Positions 1-4,701 of a stretch of DNA of 5,336 nt are shown here, in pieces. A program made the position numbers and the translations under genes. Under the pieces are notes generated by a model. The model did no database searches and was not told where the DNA came from. It was given only the letters and a program-made list of their open reading frames with translations. The stretch is from contig JAEYVF010000050.1 in NCBI GenBank assembly GCA_023432005.1, forward strand, positions 1 to 5,336, in the 5' to 3' direction. Origin of the DNA: Actinomycetes bacterium. Lineage in GTDB: Bacteria > Actinomycetota > Actinomycetes > Actinomycetales > Microbacteriaceae. How positions within the stretch are numbered: position 1 is the stretch's first letter; each line of letters starts with the position of its first letter.

Positions 1-837
1 ACCCTCAACGTCGCCGACCTCGACGCGATGACCCGCTACTACCGCGACGCGGTCGGCCTCGACGCGGTCGACGCATCCGGACCCCGCGTCGTGCTCGGCC
101 GCCGCACGCCCGACGGCGACCGCCCGGTCGTGATCCTCGTGCACACGCCCGAGCTGCGGCACGCGGGACCGCGCGAGGCCGGCCTGTTCCACACCGCGAT
201 CCTCTTCGACACGAAGGCCGCGCTCGCCGCCGCCGTCTACTCGGTCGCCCAGAAGCATCCGGGCACCTTCACGGGCTCCTCCGACCACTTCGTGTCGAAC
301 GCGTTCTACTTCGACGACCCCGAGGGCAACGGCGTCGAGCTCTACTGGGACCGCGACCGCACGCAGTGGAGCTGGGTGCACGGCACGATCGAGATGGGCA
401 CCGTCTACCTCGACCCGAACCGCTTCCTGCAGGAGAACCTCACCGAGGAGGGTCTCGCCGGCCCGCTCCCCGGCGATGCTCGCGTCGGCCACGTGCACCT
501 CTCGGTCGGCGACACCGAGACCGCGCGCGCGTTCTATGTCGACCGCCTCGGCTTCGACGAGACCATCAGCATCCCCGACCAGGCCGTGTTCGTGTCGGCG
601 GGCGGGTACCACCACCACATGGCGATGAACGTGTGGAACTCGCGCGGCGCCGGACGACGCCAGCAGACGCTCGGCCTCGGCCGGGTCGACATCGAGGTGC
701 CGGATGCCGACGCGCTCGGCGAGCTCGGCGAGCGCCTCGCGCACCACGGCATCGACGCGCGCGACGACGGCCGCACCGTCGAGATCGAGGACCCGTGGGC
801 CAACCGCATCCTCGTGACGACGCCCGGTCGCGGCTGA
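1..837 (+). CDS. VOC-superfamily, catechol 2,3-dioxygenase-like (CatE-type) protein, 5' partial
   Basis: The reading frame is open from the first base, so the start lies upstream; 278 residues are visible and probably only 10-20 are missing. The protein has four beta-alpha-beta-beta-beta modules forming two vicinal-oxygen-chelate domains. Module 1 starts with TLNVADL, module 2 with LFHTAILF (His at visible residue 64) and ends DPEGNGVELYWDR (Glu 113). Module 3 begins GHVHLSV (His 164) and ends with the YHHHMAMNVW signature (His 204-206) typical of CatE-like proteins. Module 4 ends DPWANRILV. Family members are metal-dependent cytoplasmic enzymes, such as extradiol ring-cleaving dioxygenases or glyoxalase-like proteins; the substrate cannot be read from sequence. 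In the second domain Arg and Leu occupy the usual second-His and Glu ligand positions, so the metal site, if any, is more likely in the first domain. The SGNH gene follows after 35 bp and seems to have its own promoter. Family is confident; activity is inferred. Confidence 0.9.
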   Translation, partial: TLNVADLDAMTRYYRDAVGLDAVDASGPRVVLGRRTPDGDRPVVILVHTPELRHAGPREAGLFHTAILFDTKAALAAAVYSVAQKHPGTFTGSSDHFVSNAFYFDDPEGNGVELYWDRDRTQWSWVHGTIEMGTVYLDPNRFLQENLTEEGLAGPLPGDARVGHVHLSVGDTETARAFYVDRLGFDETISIPDQAVFVSAGGYHHHMAMNVWNSRGAGRRQQTLGLGRVDIEVPDADALGELGERLAHHGIDARDDGRTVEIEDPWANRILVTTPGRG

Positions 838-860
838 GCGAAACCTCGGGGACGCTCGCC

Positions 861-872
861 TACACTCGCACA
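861..872 (+). promoter_or_regulatory. -10 box for a leaderless SGNH hydrolase transcript
   Basis: TACACT at 861-866 fits the actinobacterial -10 pattern TANNNT. It is followed by exactly 6 nt (CGCACA) and then the GTG at 873, so transcription would begin at or next to the start codon. No purine-rich ribosome binding site precedes the GTG, and no convincing -35 hexamer is seen. The same geometry recurs at two other genes in this window, which raises confidence. Confidence 0.55.
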
Positions 873-1649
873 GTGACCGACCCCGTGGAGCCCCGCGCGC
901 TGCGTGCCAGCCGCGCGTTCCTCGTGCTGCACGGGCTCCGCATCCTGAGCCAGAAGCGCAAGCTCGAGGCGATGGTCGAGCGGCTCCCGGATGCCGCACT
1001 CCCCTGGGAGGGCAAGCTCGACGGCGCGGACCCGCTGCGCCTCCTCGTGATCGGCGACTCGACCGCGGCGGGCGTCGGTGCGGCGACGCAGGAGGAGGCC
1101 CTGCCGGGCTCGCTCGCGCGCGAGCTCCAGGCGCGCACGGGCCGTGGCGTGATCTGGCGCGCGGTCGGCGAGAACGGCGCGAACACGCGCGAGTTCCTCG
1201 ACCGGCACCTCACCGACGCCCTCGCGCGCCCCGCCGACCTCGTGTTCGTGAGCCTCGGCGCCAACGACGCCCTCCACGCGCGCTCGGCCGGCGCGTTCGC
1301 GCGCGACTTGCGCACGCTCCTCGAGACGCTCAGCGACCGCCTGCCCGAGGCGCGGATCCTCGTGGCCAACCTGCCGATCTTCATCCGCTTCGAGCTGCTG
1401 CCCGAGCCGCTGCGCACGACGCTCTACCGGCACTCGCGCAACCTCGAGCGCGCGGCCCGGCGCGTGGTCGCGCGCGACGCCCGCTGGATGATCACGGATC
1501 GGGTGCCGCCGCCCTACGGGCCGGGCTTCTTCGCGACCGACCGCTTCCATCCCTCCGCGTCCGGCTACGCCGACTGGGCGCGCTGGGCCGTCGAGGACGC
1601 CTGGCCCCGCGGCCTCGCCGAGATCGCGCACCCACCCGTCGTAGACTGA
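873..1649 (+). CDS. SGNH/GDSL-family hydrolase (lipase/esterase-like), 258 aa
   Basis: The SGNH blocks appear in order. Block I is VIGDSTAAG with nucleophile Ser63. Block II is GENGANT with Gly102. Block III is SLGANDAL with Asn131. Block V is DRFHPSA with Asp223 and His226. These supply the full catalytic Ser-Asp-His set and the oxyanion-hole residues, so the protein should be an active serine esterase, acyl hydrolase or similar; the substrate is unknown. There is no clear signal peptide: residues 14-24 are mildly hydrophobic but short and followed by a basic QKRKLE stretch, so a cytoplasmic location or weak membrane association is likely. The GTG start was chosen because a -10 box sits 6 nt before it; the frame stays open further upstream, but that part overlaps the VOC gene and reads as Arg/Pro-rich out-of-frame sequence. 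It lies between the VOC gene and purS with short gaps of 35 and 38 bp and no evident functional link to either. Confidence 0.92.
   Translation: MTDPVEPRALRASRAFLVLHGLRILSQKRKLEAMVERLPDAALPWEGKLDGADPLRLLVIGDSTAAGVGAATQEEALPGSLARELQARTGRGVIWRAVGENGANTREFLDRHLTDALARPADLVFVSLGANDALHARSAGAFARDLRTLLETLSDRLPEARILVANLPIFIRFELLPEPLRTTLYRHSRNLERAARRVVARDARWMITDRVPPPYGPGFFATDRFHPSASGYADWARWAVEDAWPRGLAEIAHPPVVD
1642..1647 (+). promoter_or_regulatory. possible -10 box upstream of purSQ
   Basis: TAGACT matches TANNNT and overlaps the last codons of the SGNH gene. It would place a transcription start near 1654, giving purS a leader of roughly 34 nt. No recognisable -35 is present, and purS could equally be read through from upstream, so this is only a candidate. 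Confidence 0.3.
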
Positions 1650-1676
1650 GGACGTTCCCCCGCCCCTCGAACATCC

Positions 1677-1681
1677 GGGAG
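1677..1681 (+). promoter_or_regulatory. purS ribosome binding site
   Basis: GGGAG lies 6 nt before the GTG at 1688, a normal Shine-Dalgarno spacing. It supports the GTG as the purS start. Its presence contrasts with the SD-less leaderless starts of the SGNH, DUF1801 and PadR genes. Confidence 0.55.
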
Positions 1682-1687
1682 TCGTCC

Positions 1688-1933
1688 GTGCCCACCATCG
1701 TCGTCGAGGTCATGCCGAAGCCCGAGCTGCTCGACCCGGCCGGCAAGGCCACCTCGGGGGCCATCGCCAAGCAGGGCTCGACCACGTTCAGCTCCGTGCG
1801 CATCGGCAAGCGCTTCGAGCTCACGGTCGACGGCGAGGTCACGGATGCCGTGCTCGCCGAGGCGCAGCGCCTCGCCGAGGAGTTCCTGTCGAACCAGGTC
1901 ATCGAGGACGTCGTCAAGGTCGAGGTCGCCTGA
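1688..1933 (+). CDS. purS: phosphoribosylformylglycinamidine synthase subunit PurS
   Basis: This 81-residue protein has the full usual PurS length. It shows the family's N-terminal strand (TIVVEVMPKPELLDPAGKA), the central VRIGKRFEL motif at residues 38-46 leading into a second strand, and the acidic C-terminal helix and strand ending EDVVKVEVA. PurS is a small ferredoxin-like-fold protein that dimerises and bridges the glutaminase PurQ to the synthetase PurL in the cytoplasmic FGAM synthase complex. That complex converts FGAR, glutamine and ATP to FGAM in de novo purine synthesis. The GTG start has a GGGAG ribosome binding site 6 nt upstream. The stop codon overlaps the purQ start (TGATG), so translation of the two subunits is probably coupled. 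Confidence 0.96.
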   Translation: MPTIVVEVMPKPELLDPAGKATSGAIAKQGSTTFSSVRIGKRFELTVDGEVTDAVLAEAQRLAEEFLSNQVIEDVVKVEVA

Positions 1934-2637
1934 TGACGGTGCGGATCGGCGTCGTCACCTTCCCGGGTTCGCTCGACGACCGTGACGCGCAGCGCGCCGT
2001 GCGGCTCGCGGGCGGCGAGTCCGTCGCGCTCTGGCACGGCGACCACGAGCTGCAGGGCGTCGACGCGATCGTGCTGCCGGGCGGCTTCAGCTACGGCGAC
2101 TACCTGCGTTGCGGCGCGATCGCCGCGCACGCGCCCATCATGTCCGAGGTGATCGACGCGGCGAACGCCGGGATGCCCGTGCTCGGCATCTGCAACGGCT
2201 TCCAGATCCTCGTCGAGGCGCAGCTGCTGCCGGGCGGCCTCATCCGCAACGACCACGGCGACTTCGTGTGCCGCGACCAGCGCCTGCGCGTCGAGAACGC
2301 GTCGACCGCGTGGACGAGCGCGTTCGACGTCGGCGACGAGATCACCATCCCGCTCAAGAACGGCGAGGGCGGCTACATCGCGACCGAGGAGACGCTCGAC
2401 CGCCTCGAGGGCGAGGGCCTCGTGGCGTTCCGCTACCTCGACGCGAACCCGAACGGCTCGCTGCGCGACATCGCCGGCCTCACGAACGAGCGCGGCAACG
2501 TCGTGGGCCTCATGCCGCACCCCGAGCACGCGACCGAGCCCGGCTTCGGCCCCGACATGCCGGATGCGATGCGCTCGGGCGTCGACGGCCTCAAGTTCTT
2601 CCAGTCGGCGATCGACGCGGTGCTCGCGCGCGTCTGA
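1933..2637 (+). CDS. purQ: phosphoribosylformylglycinamidine synthase, glutaminase subunit PurQ
   Basis: PurQ is a class I glutamine amidotransferase of 234 aa, about the normal length, that releases ammonia from glutamine and passes it to PurL for FGAM formation. Visible features are the N-terminal strand VRIGVVTFPGS, the VLPGGFSYGDYLR loop (residues 47-59) that shapes the oxyanion hole, and the nucleophile elbow GICNGFQ with Cys87. The C-terminal MPHPEHATEP supplies His196 and Glu198, completing the Cys-His-Glu triad. The ATG overlaps the purS stop by one base, with a GAGG-type purine stretch within the end of purS. The gene is followed immediately by a convergent gene and not by purL, so the synthetase subunit must be encoded elsewhere, possibly outside the window. 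No damage to key residues is seen. Confidence 0.97.
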   Translation: MTVRIGVVTFPGSLDDRDAQRAVRLAGGESVALWHGDHELQGVDAIVLPGGFSYGDYLRCGAIAAHAPIMSEVIDAANAGMPVLGICNGFQILVEAQLLPGGLIRNDHGDFVCRDQRLRVENASTAWTSAFDVGDEITIPLKNGEGGYIATEETLDRLEGEGLVAFRYLDANPNGSLRDIAGLTNERGNVVGLMPHPEHATEPGFGPDMPDAMRSGVDGLKFFQSAIDAVLARV

Positions 2638-2645
2638 CGCGTCAG
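2634..2645. repeat. 12-bp perfect palindrome joining two convergent stop codons
   Basis: CTGACGCGTCAG reads identically on both strands. It contains the purQ TGA (2635-2637) and the DUF1801 TGA on the minus strand (2644-2642). With no loop and no T-tract it is not a standard intrinsic terminator, though it could form a short hairpin in either transcript. It is a real symmetry of unknown role. Confidence 0.6.
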
Positions 2646-3046
2646 CCCTTCACGCGCTCCCACGCCTGGCGCACGAGGGTCTCGAGCACGCTCTCGTCGA
2701 CCGCGTCGAGACGCTTGATGTACAGGCAGCCCTTGCCCGTGGTGTGTGCGCCGAGCTGCTCCATGAGCGGCTCGACGGGGCCGTCGTCGTCGTAGACGCC
2801 GTAGATCGTGAGGGCCGCCTTGCGGGGTGAGAACCCGACGACGAACCACTCGCCCGAGCTCGCCGCGCCCTGGTAGCGGTAGCTGCCGAAGCCGACCATC
2901 GTGGGCCCCCACATGACGGGCTTCTCGCCCGTGACGCGCTCCATGAGGGCCCGGACGGCGTGGCCCTCGGCGCGGCGGCGCGCATCGGGCACCGCGTCGA
3001 GGAACGCGGCGACGTCGACATCCGTGGGCTGGGTCTTGATCGCCAT
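2642..3046 (-). CDS. DUF1801 domain-containing protein, 134 aa
   Basis: The whole protein is one DUF1801 (YdhG-like) domain. It shows the helical N-terminus with VAAFLDAVPDARRRAEGHAV, then VMWGPTMVGFGSYRY (residues 44-58), WFVVGFSPRKAALTIY (67-82) and HTTGKGCLYIKRL (101-113), the pattern of the common actinobacterial version. The family is small, soluble and cytoplasmic. Its biochemical role is not established; a relation to frataxin/iron-chaperone-like folds has been proposed for some members, but nothing here shows metal binding. The ATG start is supported by a TAGCCT box 6 nt upstream, implying a leaderless mRNA. It lies 55 bp downstream of the membrane-protein gene on the same strand but seems to have its own promoter, and converges on purQ with only 4 bp between stop codons. 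The family call is secure; the function is unknown. Confidence 0.92.
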   Translation of the reverse strand: MAIKTQPTDVDVAAFLDAVPDARRRAEGHAVRALMERVTGEKPVMWGPTMVGFGSYRYQGAASSGEWFVVGFSPRKAALTIYGVYDDDGPVEPLMEQLGAHTTGKGCLYIKRLDAVDESVLETLVRQAWERVKG

Positions 3047-3070
3047 GCCCCGAGGCTACGCCCCGGGGCG
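3047..3070 (-). promoter_or_regulatory. leaderless promoter with adjoining palindrome, DUF1801 gene
   Basis: On the minus strand TAGCCT (3058-3053) is followed by 6 nt (CGGGGC) and the ATG at 3046, the same spacing as at the SGNH and PadR genes. Directly upstream of the box is a perfect 12-bp palindrome, CGCCCCGGGGCG (3059-3070), which could be an operator or simply GC-rich symmetry. No -35 consensus is seen. Confidence 0.45.
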
Positions 3071-3080
3071 GAGGGCCCGT

Positions 3081-3095
3081 CGCCGAGGATCGGCG
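3081..3095 (-). terminator. candidate stem-loop after the membrane-protein gene
   Basis: Shortly after the membrane-protein stop codon, the minus strand can form a 6-bp stem with a 3-nt loop (CGCCGA-TCC-TCGGCG). There is no U-tract, so it would be at best an actinobacterial tract-less terminator. It could also be a chance hairpin in GC-rich sequence. Confidence 0.3.
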
Positions 3096-3101
3096 CCGTA
3101 T

Positions 3102-3509
3102 TCAGCCGGCCGTCAGCGCGAGCGTCACGGTTGCGGCGAGGAGGAGAGCGGAGGTCGGGAGCCACACCGCGCGCTCGACGCGACTGCGGGTGATCGCGTT
3201 GAGCACGACCGCCGCGGCCCCGAGCGCGACCCCGACCCACACGGCGGCGGGGAGCCAGCCATCGGGGAGCGGCGCCCAGCCGACCAGCTGGACGCGGCGG
3301 AGCACGACGAGGGCGAAGCCCGCCCACACGACCGCGGCGACGGCACTCGAGACGCGCAGCCGCACGGGGAGCTCGGCGCGCTGCCCGCCGTAGGCGGCGC
3401 GGCCCCAGGGCGCCCCGCCCGCGAGCGCGAGCTGGAACGCGACGATGCCGACGCACAGCGCGGCCGCGACGATCGCAGCCGCCGTCGGAAGCGCACCTGG
3501 CTCGTTCAT
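3102..3509 (-). CDS. small four-helix integral membrane protein divergent from PadR gene
   Basis: This 135-aa protein is almost entirely membrane-embedded, with predicted helices at about residues 9-30, 53-70, 87-106 and 114-133. The pattern FQLALAGGAPWGRAAYGG (25-42), a positively charged LPVRLRVSS turn (47-55), and NAITRSRVERAVWLP (104-118) resembles a widespread family of uncharacterised bacterial membrane proteins. I recognise the layout but know of no assigned function. No transporter, enzyme or metal-binding motif is visible. The ATG start has a GAGAGG ribosome binding site 7 nt upstream. It is transcribed divergently from the PadR gene across a 53-bp AT-rich region full of repeated ATATG words, so it is the best candidate target of that regulator. 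DUF1801 follows on the same strand after 55 bp. PadR regulators often control membrane proteins or transporters, which agrees with this reading but does not prove it. Confidence 0.85.
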   Translation of the reverse strand: MNEPGALPTAAAIVAAALCVGIVAFQLALAGGAPWGRAAYGGQRAELPVRLRVSSAVAAVVWAGFALVVLRRVQLVGWAPLPDGWLPAAVWVGVALGAAAVVLNAITRSRVERAVWLPTSALLLAATVTLALTAG

Positions 3510-3516
3510 CCGTAAA

Positions 3517-3522
3517 CCTCTC
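3517..3522 (-). promoter_or_regulatory. ribosome binding site of the membrane-protein gene
   Basis: GAGAGG on the minus strand lies 7 nt before the ATG at 3509. It supports that start and means the membrane gene's mRNA has a leader, so its transcription must begin within or beyond the ATATG-repeat region. Confidence 0.5.
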
Positions 3523-3550
3523 TGTCAGATATGTCAATATGTCTAGCAGA

Positions 3551-3562
3551 TATGATCAACGC
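3551..3562 (+). promoter_or_regulatory. -10 box for leaderless PadR transcript
   Basis: TATGAT (3551-3556) is one mismatch from the TATAAT consensus and is followed by exactly 6 nt (CAACGC) and the GTG at 3563. This decides the PadR start: the in-frame ATG at 3539 would lie upstream of the -10 box. Half of the CAGATATG direct repeat overlaps the box, as expected for autoregulation. No clear -35 is seen. Confidence 0.65.
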
Positions 3563-4144
3563 GTGCCACGCGCGACCCAGACCGATCTCGCCGTGCTCGC
3601 CGCCCTGAGCGTTGAGCCCATGAGCGGCTATGCCCTGCGCGAGGCGATCCTCGAGCACCTCGGCGCGTTCTGGAGCGAGAGCTTCGGCCAGATCTACCCC
3701 GCGCTGGCCCGCCTGCGCCGGGAGGGGCTCCTCGAGGCGGTCGACGGATCCCGCACGGGTTCGTCGACCTATCGGCTCACGGCAGCCGGGCGTGCGCGCC
3801 TCGTCGAGCTCATGCGCGAGCCGCCCGTGCGCACCCCGCCGCGCAACGGCATGCTCCTGCGGCTCTTCTTCGGTGACGCGATCGGCGCGAGCGCGTGCCG
3901 CGAGCTCGTCGCGGAGCATCGCGCCCTCGCCGAGCGACGGCTCGCCGAGCTCGCGGACGCGCGACGGGCGACGCTGGAGGACCCGGGGGATGCACACCGC
4001 CCGTACCAGCTCATGACGATCTCCGCGGGGGAGCACTCGGCGCGTGCGGCGATCGCGTGGGCGGACGAGACGCTCGTCGCGCTCGACGCACTCATCGCCA
4101 GGCACGCGGGCCGCGCGGGCGGCGGCACCGGGCGGGACGGTTAG
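3563..4144 (+). CDS. PadR-family transcriptional regulator, 193 aa
   Basis: The N-terminal winged helix-turn-helix spans about residues 7-75: TDLAVLAALSVEPMSGYALRE forms the first helices, FWSESFGQIYPALARLRREG (36-55) the recognition-helix region typical of PadR proteins, and STYRLTAAG (68-76) the wing. A C-terminal helical domain of the virulence-activator/PadR alpha type follows (about 90-185), starting with RNGMLLRLFFG and used for dimerisation. Length and architecture fit the longer PadR subfamily. These proteins are usually repressors that respond to small molecules; no ligand can be named. The GTG at 3563 is preferred over the in-frame ATG at 3539 because homologous proteins begin near MPRATQT and the TATGAT box sits 6 nt before it. 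The divergent neighbour is a four-helix membrane protein and the shared region carries repeats, suggesting self-regulation plus control of that gene. Its stop codon overlaps the convergent hydrolase stop. Confidence 0.93.
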   Translation: MPRATQTDLAVLAALSVEPMSGYALREAILEHLGAFWSESFGQIYPALARLRREGLLEAVDGSRTGSSTYRLTAAGRARLVELMREPPVRTPPRNGMLLRLFFGDAIGASACRELVAEHRALAERRLAELADARRATLEDPGDAHRPYQLMTISAGEHSARAAIAWADETLVALDALIARHAGRAGGGTGRDG

Positions 4145-4701
4145 CGGAGGCGCTCGGCGAGCTCGGGCAGCGTCGTCACGCCCTCCGACTCGCAGAAGTG
4201 CGCTGCACCCGGCACGACGACCTCCTCGGCGGCGAGACCCGCGACGACGGGCCGTGCGAGCTCGATCGGCACCTCGGGATCCGCGTCGGAGCGGATGACG
4301 AGCCGTCGGTCGATGCGCGCCGCGAGAGGCGGCAGCTCGGGCACGCCCACCGTGAACGGATCGAGCTCGGGGTAGATGGGAACCGGGTCGACGAACGGTG
4401 CGACGAGCGCGAGCGCACCGAGCCGCGCATCCGGCTGCTCGGCGAGAAGGCGGCCGAGCGCGCGGATGGCGGTGATCGTGCCGAGGCTGTGGCCGACGAC
4501 GGCCGTCTCGCGGTCGAGGCGGCCGATCGCGGCGGCAGCGGCATCCGTCCACGCGGTCGCGTCGGGGTGGTCGGTGTCGGGCAGGGCGGGGATCTCGGTC
4601 ACGACCCCCGCCGGCGCGAGCTGCTCGCGCAGCCAGCCGAACCAGTGCTTGCCGGGGTGGGCGGTGTAGCCGTGCAGGACGACGACGCGGCGGAGGGTCA
4701 T
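4141..4701 (-). CDS. RBBP9/YdeN-family alpha/beta hydrolase, 186 aa
   Basis: This is a compact single-domain serine hydrolase of normal family length. Numbering from a GTG one codon upstream, the oxyanion-hole strand VVVLHGYTAHPGKHWFGWL (residues 7-25) is the family signature. The nucleophile elbow is VGHSLGT with Ser73, the acid is Asp142 in RSDADPEVP, and the base is His169 in GAAHFCESEG. The ending TTLPELAERL is also typical. It should be a cytoplasmic esterase-like enzyme of unknown substrate. The ATG at 4701 is chosen because it overlaps the upstream gene's TGA as TGATG, the same arrangement as purS/purQ; a GTG at 4704 would overlap by 4 nt and cannot be excluded. Translation is therefore probably coupled to the Gly-rich surface protein. 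The TAA stop overlaps the convergent PadR stop (TTAG at 4141-4144), so there is no room for a terminator between them. Confidence 0.92.
   Translation of the reverse strand: MTLRRVVVLHGYTAHPGKHWFGWLREQLAPAGVVTEIPALPDTDHPDATAWTDAAAAAIGRLDRETAVVGHSLGTITAIRALGRLLAEQPDARLGALALVAPFVDPVPIYPELDPFTVGVPELPPLAARIDRRLVIRSDADPEVPIELARPVVAGLAAEEVVVPGAAHFCESEGVTTLPELAERLR

Larger units (their letters stand above)
3510..3562. promoter_or_regulatory. divergent promoter/operator region with ATATG repeats (putative PadR operator)
   Basis: Positions 3511-3560 are about 38% GC, a sharp dip from the surroundings. CAGATATG occurs at 3526-3533 and again at 3547-3554, exactly 21 bp apart (two helical turns), and ATATGTC occurs at 3529-3535 and 3537-3543. 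An imperfect 18-bp inverted repeat spans 3527-3544, with 6 of 9 positions pairing. The repeats overlap the PadR -10 box and sit just upstream of the membrane gene's ribosome binding site, so one bound protein could repress both directions. A TTGACA is present on the minus strand (3537-3532), but its 17-bp partner would fall on the membrane gene's start codon. PadR binding is inferred. Confidence 0.5.

Noticed and set aside
366..872. N-terminal extension of the SGNH hydrolase back to an ATG at 366
   Set aside because: It overlaps the VOC gene in another frame, reads as Arg/Pro-rich shadow sequence, and the -10 box plus GTG at 873 give a normal-length protein.
534..1631. Long open frame on the minus strand opposite the VOC and SGNH genes (365 aa)
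   Set aside because: It is Arg/Ala/Glu-rich, matches no family, and runs antisense to two genes with intact catalytic motifs; such shadows are usual in very GC-rich DNA.
1492..2529. Long open frame on the minus strand opposite purS and purQ (345 aa)
   Set aside because: It is a composition-driven antisense frame of low-complexity Arg/Ala/Val sequence; purS and purQ on the other strand are unmistakable.
3509..3537. TTGACA (3537-3532 minus) with TACGGA 17 bp later as the membrane-gene promoter
   Set aside because: The -10 would overlap the ATG and put the transcription start inside the gene, which conflicts with the GAGAGG ribosome binding site upstream of the ATG.
2650..3537. Long minus-strand frame (295 aa) spanning the DUF1801 and membrane-protein genes
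   Set aside because: It is an Arg/Ala-rich out-of-frame shadow; the recognised DUF1801 and four-helix proteins lie in other frames with plausible starts.
3539..3562. PadR start at ATG 3539
   Set aside because: It lies upstream of the TATGAT box that sits 6 nt before GTG 3563, and would add residues encoded by the operator region that are not typical of the family.
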